From the NCBI RefSeq assembly GCF_027568515.1, contig NZ_JANKZF010000016.1, positions 1 to 64,000 on the forward strand: a stretch of 64,000 nt of DNA, given 5' to 3'. The position numbers were made by a program, and so were the translations under genes. The notes under the pieces were generated by a model. The model did not search any database. It was given only the letters and a program-made list of their open reading frames with translations, and was not told the DNA's origin. Shown piece by piece: positions 1 through 8,809 of this stretch. The stretch comes from Arthrobacter sp. HY1533. Lineage in GTDB: Bacteria; Actinomycetota; Actinomycetes; Actinomycetales; Micrococcaceae. Every line of letters starts with the position of its first letter. The stretch's first letter is position 1.

Positions 1-46
1 GCGGGGTGGGACCCCGACCAACGCAGAACCGCCGCGGTGGCCTCGC

Positions 47-84
47 AGTTGTGGCCCCCAAACCTGAGTTTGGGGGCCACAACT
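47..84. terminator. Perfect hairpin downstream of glnK
   Basis: A 17-bp perfect inverted repeat (arms 47-63 and 68-84, loop CTGA) lies about 40 bases beyond the glnK stop codon and probably ends the amt-glnK transcript. There is no strong T-run. The first 46 bases of the window hold nothing I can assign. Confidence 0.65.
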
Positions 85-125
85 GGGAGTTCGCCGATGA
101 CGCGGAGTCTCACTTGCCGGACTGG

Positions 126-464
126 CTAGATGGCGGCTACGCCCCGCTCACCGGTCCGGACGCGAACGGCGTCGTACACTTCCACCATCCACACCTTGCC
201 GTCGCCGGCGGTCCCGGTGTTGGAGGTGGCAACGATGACGTCCATGAGGTCGTAGGCCTGTTCGTCAGTGGCCAGGACCTCGATGCGGACCTTGGCGTGC
301 AGGTCCACGGTGTATTCGGCGCCGCGGTAGATCTCGGTGTGGCCGCGCTGGCGGCCGTAGCCGTGGGCGCTGCTGACGGTCAGGCCCTGGACTCCGTAGC
401 TTTCGAGGGCGTTGCGGACTTCGTCGAGCTGTTCGGGCCGGATGATGGCCGTTATGAGTTTCAT
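126..464 (-). CDS. glnK: Nitrogen regulatory protein PII (GlnK/GlnB)
   Basis: This 112-residue protein has the normal PII length. PII trimers sense 2-oxoglutarate, ATP and ADP and bind the ammonium channel and other partners in the cytoplasm. The T-loop reads GHTEIYRGAEY, with the Tyr51 that is the usual modification site (adenylylated in actinobacteria). The motif TGTAGDGKVWM near residues 83-95 is the second PII signature. The ATG overlaps the amt stop codon in an ATGA, so the two are translationally coupled, as in most amt-glnK pairs. The GlnR-like site upstream of amt would control both. GlnK rather than GlnB is inferred from the amt linkage. glnD, which often follows, would lie outside the window. 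Confidence 0.96.
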   Translation of the reverse strand: MKLITAIIRPEQLDEVRNALESYGVQGLTVSSAHGYGRQRGHTEIYRGAEYTVDLHAKVRIEVLATDEQAYDLMDVIVATSNTGTAGDGKVWMVEVYDAVRVRTGERGVAAI

Positions 465-1822
465 GCGTCGACCTTCTCATCACTCGTGTGGGAATCGGCG
501 GATGCCGCGGACTTGAGGGGCCGTTCCAGCATGGGCTGGAAGCTGCCGGAGGTGCGCCCGCCAATGTCGTAGGCGGACTCGGCGTGGACGGAGACATCGA
601 TGCCGGCGGACTCGTGTTCGCTGGAGATGCGGAAGCCCATGGTCTTGTTGATGACCCAGCCAATGGCGTAGGCCAGCACGAAGGAGTAGACCATGACGGC
701 GCCGGCCGCGATGGCCTGCTTGCCCAGCAGTTCCAGTCCGCCGCCGTAGAACAGGCCCTGGCCGCCGGCAGGCGAGTTGGGATCGGCGGCGAGGCCGATG
801 AACAGGGTGCCGACGATGCCGCCGACGAGGTGGACGCCGACGACGTCGAGCGAGTCATCGATGCCCAGGCGGTACTTCAGGCCGACGGCCAAGGCGCACA
901 CTGCACCGGCCAGCAGGCCCAGCGCCAGGGACCACATGGGGGTCAGTGCGGAGCAGGCGGGGGTGATGGCGACCAGGCCGGCCACGGCACCCGATGCGGC
1001 ACCCAGCGAGGTGGCGTGTCCGTCGCGGATCTTTTCAACCAGGAGCCAGCCGAGGATCGCGGCAGCCGGAGCGGCCAGGGTGTTGATCCAGGCGTATCCT
1101 GCAACGGCGTTAGCGCCCAGGGCGGATCCTGCGTTGAAGCCGAACCAGCCAAACCAGAGCAGACCGGCGCCCAGCATGACGAAGGGGAGGTTGTGGGGGC
1201 GGTGGCTCGGATCCTTGCCGAAGCCCTTGCGCTTGCCCAGGATCAGTGCCAGTGCCAGTGCAGCGGCGCCTGCGTTGATGTGCACGGCGGTGCCGCCGGC
1301 AAAGTCGATGGCGCCCAGGCCCTGGCCAATCCAGCCGCCTGTGGGGTTGCCGTTGGCGTCTTCGGTGAAGGAGAAGACCCAGTGGGCCACCGGGAAGTAG
1401 ACAACCGTTACCCAGATGGCCGCGAAGGTCATCCAGGCGCCAAACTTGGCGCGGTCCGCGATGGCGCCGGTGATGAGTGCCACCGTGATGATCGCGAAGA
1501 CGGCCTGGAAGCCAACAAAGACGATTTCAGGGATGGAGCCCACCAGGGGTGCGCCTTCACCTGTGTCGAGAACGCCCTGCAGGCCCAGCTTTTCAAGCGG
1601 GTTGCCGAGGAGTCCGCCGCCCACGTCCGAGCCGAATGTTGCGGAGTAGCCAAACAGGACCCACAGGACTGCAACGACGCCGATGGCTCCGAAGCTCATC
1701 ATCATCATGTTCAGTACGGCCTTGGCACGCGTCATGCCGCCGTAGAAAAACGCCAGTCCCGGTGTCATGAGCAGCACCAGGGCTGCTGAAACTAGGACCC
1801 ATGCTGTATCGCCAGTGTTCAT
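461..1822 (-). CDS. amt: Ammonium transporter (Amt family)
   Basis: The 453-residue polytopic membrane protein conducts ammonium/ammonia across the cytoplasmic membrane. It begins with a hydrophobic segment typical of Amt, MTPGLAFFYGGMTRAKAVLN, and contains the conserved DFAGGTAVHINAGAAALA stretch and a later DVVGVHLVGGIVG segment with the pore histidine. The cytoplasmic C-terminal tail (about 45 residues) is longer than the minimal family form and rich in Ser. The downstream glnK overlaps it by 4 bases, consistent with GlnK gating the channel. Expression is likely raised under nitrogen limitation through the GlnR-like operator about 90 bases upstream. Confidence 0.96.
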   Translation of the reverse strand: MNTGDTAWVLVSAALVLLMTPGLAFFYGGMTRAKAVLNMMMMSFGAIGVVAVLWVLFGYSATFGSDVGGGLLGNPLEKLGLQGVLDTGEGAPLVGSIPEIVFVGFQAVFAIITVALITGAIADRAKFGAWMTFAAIWVTVVYFPVAHWVFSFTEDANGNPTGGWIGQGLGAIDFAGGTAVHINAGAAALALALILGKRKGFGKDPSHRPHNLPFVMLGAGLLWFGWFGFNAGSALGANAVAGYAWINTLAAPAAAILGWLLVEKIRDGHATSLGAASGAVAGLVAITPACSALTPMWSLALGLLAGAVCALAVGLKYRLGIDDSLDVVGVHLVGGIVGTLFIGLAADPNSPAGGQGLFYGGGLELLGKQAIAAGAVMVYSFVLAYAIGWVINKTMGFRISSEHESAGIDVSVHAESAYDIGGRTSGSFQPMLERPLKSAASADSHTSDEKVDA

Positions 1823-1909
1823 TGGGCTGGCCTTTCATTGCAAGAGTTGCGTGCGTGCCGCGTCATCGGGGCTGTGCGCTTTGGACTCTTTCAATGCTGG
1901 GCTGCGCGT

Positions 1910-1947
1910 GTTTCACATCGGCGCGGAAATGATTTCCGCCTCGTTAC
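1910..1947 (-). promoter_or_regulatory. GlnR-like operator upstream of amt-glnK
   Basis: Read on the minus strand, blocks GTAAC, GAAAT, CGCGC and GAAAC are each separated by exactly 6 bases. The established actinobacterial GlnR box is GTnAC-n6-GaAAC-n6-GTnAC-n6-GaAAC, so blocks one, two and four match well and the third is degenerate. The site lies 88-125 bases before the amt start, where an activator would bind. A shorter palindrome, GGAAATGATTTCC, sits inside it. The rest of the 306-base gap between amt and ftsY holds only the ftsY hairpin. Confidence 0.6.
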
Positions 1948-2073
1948 ATCTGGTGCCCGTGGGTTAAGTCGGCGCGACGGGCTTGTTTCCGGATTGTTTC
2001 GGGTTGTGATTCACCTCATGTGAGCGGCTGCTGGCGCTAATCCCTGCCCGGCAACGGGACAGCCGTTAAAGAC

Positions 2074-2103
2074 GAATGGTGCCCGCCGAAGCGGGCACCA
2101 TTC
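2074..2103 (-). terminator. Hairpin terminator after ftsY
   Basis: A 13-bp perfect stem (2074-2086 with 2091-2103, loop CGAA) lies 26 bases beyond the ftsY stop codon. Read on the minus strand it is followed by a short T-containing stretch (TCTTTAACGG). It separates the ftsY transcript from the amt promoter region. Confidence 0.75.
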
Positions 2104-2128
2104 GCCATCACGTCACATTCGCAGGCAC

Positions 2129-3313
2129 TCAGGCCAGAAGCGCGTCCACAAAACTCTCGGCGTCGAACGGCGCAAGGTCATCGGCGCCTTCGCCCAGTCC
2201 CACGAGCTTGACGGGCACACCCAGTGTTTTCTGGATTGCCACAACAATTCCGCCCTTTGCGGTGCCATCCAGCTTGGTCAGCACAATGCCGGTGATGTTG
2301 ACGACCTCGGCAAAAACCTTGGCCTGGGTCAGGCCGTTCTGTCCTGTGGTGGCATCCAGGACCAGCAGCACCTCGTCCACGGTGGCCTGCTTCTCAATGA
2401 CGCGCTTGACCTTGCCCAGCTCGTCCATGAGGCCCACCTTGTTCTGCAGGCGGCCGGCGGTGTCGATCATGACCACGTCAACCTCGGCGTCGATGCCCGC
2501 CTTCACGGCCTCGAAGGCGACGGACGCGGGGTCCGCACCATCGACGTCGGACTTCACGGTGGGAACCCCCACGCGGGCACCCCAGGTTGCCAGCTGCTCG
2601 GCGGCGGCGGCGCGGAAGGTGTCGGCCGCACCCAGCAGCACGTCCTTGTCCTCGGCCACGAACACACGGGCCAGCTTGCCCACGGTGGTGGTCTTGCCGA
2701 CGCCGTTGACGCCAACCACCATGAGCACGGCGGGGCGGTCGTCGTGGCGGTCAATGTTCAGGCTGCGGTCCATGGTGGGGTCGACCAGCTTGATGAGTTC
2801 CTCGCGCAGCATGGCCTGCACGTGCTCGGGGCTGCGCACGCCCAAAACCTTCACGCGTTCGCGCAGGGTGTCCACCAGTTCCATGGTGGAATCCGTGCCG
2901 ATGTCCGCCAGCAGCAGGGTCTCCTCGACCTCTTCCCACACATCCTCGTCAATGGTGTCGCGGGACAGCAGGGCCAGCAGCCCCTTGCCCAGCGCATTGT
3001 TGGACTTGGCCAGGCGCGCACGCAGGCGGACCAGGCGGCCCTCGACGGGCAGGGGCGTCTCGATGGACGGGGCGGCCGGCGCTTCCGGCTCCTCTTCAAC
3101 GTCCGACGGCGGCGCCTGGGTTTCCGGGCGGTCCTCCACCAGGGTGCCGCCACCCTGGGCAGCGTCGGCGTCCAGCGGGGCGGGATCGTTGGCATCGCGC
3201 GGGCCGGTGTAGTTCTGGCTGCTGCGGCGGGCCTTCAGGAAGACGGGGATGAGACCGCCAATGACGGCAAGCCCAACCACGATGGACAGGATGATGGGGA
3301 GAATATCGTTCAC
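2129..3313 (-). CDS. ftsY: Signal recognition particle receptor FtsY
   Basis: This 394-residue SRP-type GTPase receives ribosome-SRP complexes at the membrane for co-translational insertion. It starts with one membrane segment (about residues 4-26), followed by an acidic, Pro-rich linker to about residue 95. The N and G domains come next. G-domain motifs include GVNGVGKTTTVGKLA (P-loop), DTAGR and TKLDGTAKGG, which set SRP GTPases apart from other GTPases. A single anchoring helix before the acidic A region is normal for actinobacteria. In related genomes smc usually lies next to ftsY, but here about 20 kb of accessory genes separates them. Confidence 0.97.
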   Translation of the reverse strand: MNDILPIILSIVVGLAVIGGLIPVFLKARRSSQNYTGPRDANDPAPLDADAAQGGGTLVEDRPETQAPPSDVEEEPEAPAAPSIETPLPVEGRLVRLRARLAKSNNALGKGLLALLSRDTIDEDVWEEVEETLLLADIGTDSTMELVDTLRERVKVLGVRSPEHVQAMLREELIKLVDPTMDRSLNIDRHDDRPAVLMVVGVNGVGKTTTVGKLARVFVAEDKDVLLGAADTFRAAAAEQLATWGARVGVPTVKSDVDGADPASVAFEAVKAGIDAEVDVVMIDTAGRLQNKVGLMDELGKVKRVIEKQATVDEVLLVLDATTGQNGLTQAKVFAEVVNITGIVLTKLDGTAKGGIVVAIQKTLGVPVKLVGLGEGADDLAPFDAESFVDALLA

Positions 3314-3382
3314 CCTCCCAGTCTCTCACGCGGGCTGCCGGCGCCCGGATACGCAACAAAACATCCAATGTCTGACAAACCC

Positions 3383-3411
3383 TTGACGCACTGATATCGA
3401 TAACAAATACT
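3383..3411 (+). promoter_or_regulatory. Possible promoter for the alpha-galactosidase gene
   Basis: TTGACG (3383-3388) and AATACT (3406-3411) are separated by 17 bases, giving a fair sigma-70 match. The spacer contains the palindrome TATCGATA (3395-3402), which could be an operator. The 5' leader to the ATG would be about 190 bases, and nothing else stands out in it. This is inferred from base patterns only. Confidence 0.4.
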
Positions 3412-3604
3412 TGGGATGCCTGCAGTTTTGTGATCTTTACAGGACAGTTACGATCCAAATCTCGCAGACAACCTGGTTCTGGCGGCTTAAAGGTCGGACT
3501 GCTGGCCCGGCGTCGTCGTTGACGCCCCTCCTGCACCCACGGCAGCTGCCAGTCCCGGACTTCACTTGCGCCCCAATGGAACCCACAGACAAGAGACACG
3601 CTCC

Positions 3605-6600
3605 ATGAAACTTGGAAGACGACATGCACCTGCCATGGCGGCAGCCCTGAGCCTGGTACTCGGCTCGGCGCTCATGCCGCTGGCCGGCGCCGCCGCAGCA
3701 CCCGAAGGCGTGGTCGCCGCACCCGCATTCGAGATCCCCAACACCCGGCCGGCCTGGCAAAACCTGGCCCTGACCCCGCCCATGGGTTACAACAACTGGG
3801 CCTACTTCACCTACAACTTCGATGAGGCCAGCCTGCTGGCACAGGCCCAGAAGATGAAGGATTCCGGGCTCATTGCCGCCGGTTACGACACTCTCACCAT
3901 TGACGACGCGTGGATGACCAAGGACCGCGGCCCCGACGGCAAGCTCGTGGTGGACACCGCCAAGTTCCCCGACGGCATGAAGGCCTTCGGCGACAAACTG
4001 CACGCCCTTGGCCTGAAGTTCGGCATCTACGCCGATGCCGGCACCCGCACCTGCGGCAACTACGCCGGCTCCCTCGGTTTCGAGGACGTCGACGCCAAGC
4101 AGTTCGCCTCCTTCGGCGTTGACTTCGTCAAGGTGGACGGCTGCAACATGCCCGGCGGCGGGCCCGACGCCTACAAGGCCGCCTACCAGAAATGGTCCGA
4201 CGCCCTGGCCAATGCCGGCCGCCCCATGGTCTTCTCCGTTTCCGCCCCCGCCTACTTCCAGCACGGCAACGAGGCCACCTGGCACGACATGATCGACTTC
4301 TCCGGCGACATCGGCAACATGTGGCGCGAGGGCGACGACATCGCCTACGCGAGCTATGGCCATGACCGCGTCTGGAACTCGATCATGAACAACTACAACT
4401 ACAACGTCAAGTTGCCCCAGTTCGCCGGCCCCGGCCACTGGAACGACCCCGACTTTGTGATGGTTGGCACCAACGGCCTGACGCGCGACGAGGAGCAGGC
4501 GCAGTTCTCCCTCTACGCCCAGATGGCCGCCCCGCTGTTCCTGTCCACGGACCTGACGGCGCTCTCCCCCGACCAACTGGCCACCGTCAGCAACCCCGAG
4601 GTCATCGCCATCAACCAGGACACGCTGGGCGCGCAGGGCTACATTGTCCAGCAGAGCAGCGAATTTGAGGTGCTGACCAAGCCCCTGGCCAACGGCGACA
4701 CCAGCGTGGTCCTGTTCAACAAGTCCACCACGGCCCGGACCATCTCCACCGACCTGAAAACTGTCGGGGCCACCGGCACGGTTGAACTGCGCGACGTCTG
4801 GAAGAAGCAGTCCGCCGGCACCAGCGATTCGGCGATCAGCGCCGTCGTGCCCGCCCACGGCGTGGCCATGTACCGCCTGTCCAAGGCAGCCGTCCCCGCC
4901 AACCAGGCCCGCCTGGGCGGCTCCGGCACCGGATCCGTGTCCTCGGGCGCCTCCGGCACCGCCCTCGTGACGGTCAGCAACAACGGCTCGGCAGCAGCCA
5001 GCAATGTGCGCGTCAAGCTCGGGTCAGCGGGCGGCGTCACGCCGGCCGCAGCGTCCGAGGTGGTGGTCCCCAAGCTCGACGCCGGGGCTTCCGCCACCAT
5101 CCCCGTGGCCGTCACCGCAGCTGCAGGCACCGTGGCCGGCACGGCAACACTGACCGCGAGCGCCGTCGCAGCGGACGGCACGGCTGCGGCCCTGCCCGTC
5201 AATGTCACGGTATCGGCTTCGACGATTGCCGGGGATTCGTTCCTGAGCGACCTCAAGCCGAGCGCCTGGAAGCTGTTCGACAACACGAAATTCGGCATGG
5301 ACACCCAGTTCGACCCGTCCCGCAAGATCATCCTGGCCGGCAAGACATACGAGAAGGGCCTGGGCGGACAGGCCGGCGGCAGCGTCACCTTTGACCTCAA
5401 TGGCCAGTGCACGTCCTTCTCGGCCACGATTGGCATTGATGACTACAACCTGGACTACGCCGTCACCCACGGCCAGCCCAAGGTCTGGTCCACGTTTACG
5501 CTGACCGACCAGGCAGGCACCGTCCTGAAGAACGTTGACTTCACAGCGCCCGACACCGCCGTCCAGCCGTTCACGGCGAACGTCACGGGTGTGCAGCGCC
5601 TGACCATCGCCAACAACAACTTTGGCGCCAACGGCTACTACGCCCACGCCAACTGGGCCGATGCAAAGGTCACTTGTGCCGGGGCAGCAGCAGTTTCTGC
5701 TCCCTCCGTCACGGCCCATCCCGCAAACGCCACCGTGGCCGACGGCGCGGAAGCCACCCTGGCTGCGGCCGCCAACGGCACGGCCACTTCCTACTCCTGG
5801 CAGGCCTCGCGTGACGGCGGCACAACCTGGCAGGCCGTCTCAGCGGCACCGACGGCCCCGGCCACCGGCGCAACCACCGCCACGGCCACGCTGAAGGTGC
5901 CGGCCTCGGCCAGCGAGTCCGGCGTCAAGTACCGCGCGGTGTTCAGCAACCAGGGCGGCACCGTTGCCTCCAACCCGGCAACGCTCACCGTCACCGGTCC
6001 TGCCGCAACCCCCGTGGCAACCACCGTGGCGGCGACTCTCACTGACGGGGTGGCACAGGCCCGCCCCGGCCAAGTCCTGCCCTACACGGGAACAGCCACG
6101 GTCGGGGCGCAGCCCGCCACCGGGCTGAACCTGGTGCTGGCGGCCTCGGCCAAGGCACCTCTGGGCGCGGCCCCCGTGGTCACGGCCAAGACACCGGCAG
6201 GGGTGGCCATCCCGGTCACCACCACCCTGTCCGTGGCCGGAAACGTCCACACCATGAAGGTCAACGGCACGCTGCCCGCCGGAACCATCCTCACAGTCAA
6301 CGCCCTGGGCATCGTGGCCGATGGCCTGCTTGACGGTTCGGGCAACATCACGGCAACCCTGGCGATCTCGGCCGATCTCTCGGGTGCCGCAGTGACGGCA
6401 ACGGAGAACACGGCACTGGCCTACAAGGCGGCCCTGGACAGCCTGTTCACGGACACCACGCGGGCCCCGCTTCCGGGCACGGCGTTGAACTACACCTCCA
6501 CCACCATGGTGGGCCGCAGCGGGTTCCTCAACGCCGGCGCCAACTACGGCCCGGCCGAGTCCGTGACACTCACGCTCACCCCGGACGCGGCACTGCCGTT

Positions 6601-8725
6601 CACCGCACAGCCCACTGTCTCTGTCCTGGATGCCAACGGCACCCCCGTCACGGTGCCGAACACGATCACCGGTGCGGGCACCAACGCCTCCCCGTACGTG
6701 GTCACCTTCAACGCCCCGGTCCCCCAGGGCACCATCACCACCAAAACCCCGGCCACGGTTCCGGCCGGCGCGGCCTACGGCACCAGCTACACGGCCAAAC
6801 TGACCAGCAACCTCAGCAACAACGGGCGGACAGCGGCACCCGCAGCGGCAACCGACGTCGACCTTGTGGACAATGCGCCCACAGTGCAGAACACGCTGAC
6901 GGCCGATGCAACCACCATCAAGCCCGGCGAAAGCTACAACTTCACAGCCAAGACCAAGGTGGCCAACGGAGCCGCAAAGAAGCTGCTGATCAACCTCTAC
7001 GGCACACCGGCCGCACCCCTGGATGACAACCCGGTGGTTACCGCCGAACTGCCCAACGGGGACAACTTCCCGGTCACGGCAACTGTTTCACGTTCCGTCA
7101 CGGCCTACACGGTGAACATCCACGAGGTGGTGCCGGCCAACAGCACCGTGACCGTCAAGGGCAGCGGCACGGTTGTGGCCGAACCCGCCACGGGGGCCCG
7201 TGTCAGTGTCCGCCAGACGGCACACGCCGTGAACATGGGTGGGGACCCCACCTCCATCGGCGGCACCGAGGTGGCAATCGCACTGCAGGCACCCGTCAAG
7301 CCGTCGGTTCCGCTGCCGGAAGGCTGCACCAACAACGCCATCCGCCCCACCGGCGCCACGGCCAGCTCACAGGAGACCTCCGGGGAAAACACGCCTGCCT
7401 CCAACGCCATCGACGGCTCCACCAGCACGTTCTGGGGCAGCCGCTGGTCCACCGCCGGGGCGGCCTACCCGCACCAGCTCATACTGGACCTGGGCAAGGA
7501 AGCATCGCTGTGCGGCATCAACTACGTTCCTCGCCAGGGCAACTCCAACGGGCGCGTGGCCACCTACAAGGTGTACGTGAGCAACGACCCCACGGTTAAG
7601 GGGACGGCTGTTGCCAGCGGCTCGCTGGAGGACTCCAACGAGGTCCAGACCATCCTGTTCGGTGCTGCCGCGCAGGGCGCAGCGGCCAAGGCTGCACCGG
7701 TCCAGGGCCGCTACGTGGTCTTTGAGGGCCTCAGCGAAGTTGCCTCCGTCTCCACGGGCACCATGACGGTGGCCGAACTGAGCGTCAACAGCTTTGCCGA
7801 GGGCCCCGTGGAACCCGTGGACGCCAAGGCCACGCTGACCAACGCGCTGACGGCCCCGGCCACAGTTGCACCAGGCGGAGCCATTGCCTACCAGGGAACT
7901 GTGACCGTGGGCAGCACAGGCTTTGCCAACCCGGACGCCATTGCCGGGCCGGCAGAGGAGCTGAAGCTGACGCTGACCCCGGGAACCGGCGCACCGTTCA
8001 CCGGCGCACCCGTGGTGGTGGTCCGCAATGCGGCCGGCGCCACAGTGACTGTTGCCTCAACTGTCACGGGAACCGGAACCTCGGCCAGCCCCTTCGTGGT
8101 GGCCTTTGGCGCTCCGGTCCCGCAGGGAACTGTCACGGTGACGGTCAACGCCACCGCCCCGGCCTCCGGTTCGGTGTCGGCCACCTTGGGCTCGGAACTG
8201 CTCAACAACGGTTCCACCGCCTCGCCCAAGGCTGCGACTGCCGCCACCGCGGTCGAAGTGACGGCGACGCCGACTCCCACTCCCACTGAGTCGGCAACGG
8301 CGACGCCGACAGAGAGTGCAACACCGACGCCCACGGCCACGGCCACACCGTCGGCGTCGGCAACCCCGACGCCGACGGCAAGCGCTACACCGACACCGTC
8401 GGCCAGCGCTACGCCCACCGCGTCCGCCACGCCGTCGGCAACCGCAACACCCACAGGTGCGGCAACGGCAACCACGTCGGCAACGCCGGGTGAATCGCCG
8501 TCGCAAAGTGCCACCCCAACACCCGGGGGCGGCGCGACGACGTCGAACTCCGCTGCGGCACCGACCGGGGCACCGTCCCCGGCCCGGTCCACGGGGGCCG
8601 TTGCCGTGGTGGACGGCCTGCCCGACACCGGTTTCCAGAACGCGGCTGCCGCCCTCGGCGCACTCGTGCTGGTGGCCGGATGCGCCGTCCTCATCGGGGC
8701 ACGGCGCAGGAAGGCCGCGCACTGA
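3605..8725 (+). CDS. Secreted, cell-wall-anchored GH27 alpha-galactosidase with NPCBM and F5/8C modules
   Basis: This 1,706-residue protein should release alpha-linked galactose from plant-type oligosaccharides or polysaccharides outside the cell. A Sec signal peptide covers about residues 1-36. The GH27 catalytic domain (about 55-420) shows TPPMGYNNW, the nucleophile motif VDFVKVDGC, and the general-acid region SGDIGNMW. Next come a NEW3-type domain (about 433-537), an NPCBM domain (about 542-695, SFLSDLKPSAWK), Ig-like and repeat modules, and an F5/8 type C (discoidin) domain (about 1244-1395). Two homologous repeats start near 6505 and 7905. A Thr/Pro-rich stalk leads to LPDTG at residue 1672, a membrane helix and RRRK, which form a sortase signal. 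I chose ATG 3605 because the signal peptide begins there; an upstream in-frame ATG at 3566 adds 13 hydrophilic residues. Most GH27 enzymes are far shorter. Confidence 0.93.
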   Translation: MKLGRRHAPAMAAALSLVLGSALMPLAGAAAAPEGVVAAPAFEIPNTRPAWQNLALTPPMGYNNWAYFTYNFDEASLLAQAQKMKDSGLIAAGYDTLTIDDAWMTKDRGPDGKLVVDTAKFPDGMKAFGDKLHALGLKFGIYADAGTRTCGNYAGSLGFEDVDAKQFASFGVDFVKVDGCNMPGGGPDAYKAAYQKWSDALANAGRPMVFSVSAPAYFQHGNEATWHDMIDFSGDIGNMWREGDDIAYASYGHDRVWNSIMNNYNYNVKLPQFAGPGHWNDPDFVMVGTNGLTRDEEQAQFSLYAQMAAPLFLSTDLTALSPDQLATVSNPEVIAINQDTLGAQGYIVQQSSEFEVLTKPLANGDTSVVLFNKSTTARTISTDLKTVGATGTVELRDVWKKQSAGTSDSAISAVVPAHGVAMYRLSKAAVPANQARLGGSGTGSVSSGASGTALVTVSNNGSAAASNVRVKLGSAGGVTPAAASEVVVPKLDAGASATIPVAVTAAAGTVAGTATLTASAVAADGTAAALPVNVTVSASTIAGDSFLSDLKPSAWKLFDNTKFGMDTQFDPSRKIILAGKTYEKGLGGQAGGSVTFDLNGQCTSFSATIGIDDYNLDYAVTHGQPKVWSTFTLTDQAGTVLKNVDFTAPDTAVQPFTANVTGVQRLTIANNNFGANGYYAHANWADAKVTCAGAAAVSAPSVTAHPANATVADGAEATLAAAANGTATSYSWQASRDGGTTWQAVSAAPTAPATGATTATATLKVPASASESGVKYRAVFSNQGGTVASNPATLTVTGPAATPVATTVAATLTDGVAQARPGQVLPYTGTATVGAQPATGLNLVLAASAKAPLGAAPVVTAKTPAGVAIPVTTTLSVAGNVHTMKVNGTLPAGTILTVNALGIVADGLLDGSGNITATLAISADLSGAAVTATENTALAYKAALDSLFTDTTRAPLPGTALNYTSTTMVGRSGFLNAGANYGPAESVTLTLTPDAALPFTAQPTVSVLDANGTPVTVPNTITGAGTNASPYVVTFNAPVPQGTITTKTPATVPAGAAYGTSYTAKLTSNLSNNGRTAAPAAATDVDLVDNAPTVQNTLTADATTIKPGESYNFTAKTKVANGAAKKLLINLYGTPAAPLDDNPVVTAELPNGDNFPVTATVSRSVTAYTVNIHEVVPANSTVTVKGSGTVVAEPATGARVSVRQTAHAVNMGGDPTSIGGTEVAIALQAPVKPSVPLPEGCTNNAIRPTGATASSQETSGENTPASNAIDGSTSTFWGSRWSTAGAAYPHQLILDLGKEASLCGINYVPRQGNSNGRVATYKVYVSNDPTVKGTAVASGSLEDSNEVQTILFGAAAQGAAAKAAPVQGRYVVFEGLSEVASVSTGTMTVAELSVNSFAEGPVEPVDAKATLTNALTAPATVAPGGAIAYQGTVTVGSTGFANPDAIAGPAEELKLTLTPGTGAPFTGAPVVVVRNAAGATVTVASTVTGTGTSASPFVVAFGAPVPQGTVTVTVNATAPASGSVSATLGSELLNNGSTASPKAATAATAVEVTATPTPTPTESATATPTESATPTPTATATPSASATPTPTASATPTPSASATPTASATPSATATPTGAATATTSATPGESPSQSATPTPGGGATTSNSAAAPTGAPSPARSTGAVAVVDGLPDTGFQNAAAALGALVLVAGCAVLIGARRRKAAH
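8264..8520 (+). repeat. Thr/Pro/Ser/Ala low-complexity coding stalk
   Basis: Irregular repeats of TPT, SAT and SATPTP-type units encode a wall-spanning linker between the last beta domain and the LPDTG anchor. The DNA is imperfectly repetitive (variants of GCCACGCCGTCGGCAAC), so it could change length by slippage. Confidence 0.8.
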
Positions 8726-8750
8726 TTCAACTGAACTGAGCCCGGACAAG

Positions 8751-8790
8751 GCAAAGGGTGGCTGCTGCGATTGCAACAGCCACCCTTTGC
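8751..8790 (+). terminator. Terminator after the alpha-galactosidase gene
   Basis: A 14-bp perfect stem (GCAAAGGGTGGCTG at 8751-8764 with its complement at 8777-8790) and a 12-base loop follow the stop codon by 25 bases. An in-frame ATG for the next gene (8771) lies in the loop, which argues for the later start at 8810. Confidence 0.75.
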
Positions 8791-8809
8791 TGTGGCAAAC
8801 TCATTGCCG

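Noticed and set aside
3566-3604. Upstream in-frame ATG for the alpha-galactosidase
   Set aside because: It adds 13 polar residues before the signal peptide; the signal peptide fits from ATG 3605 only.
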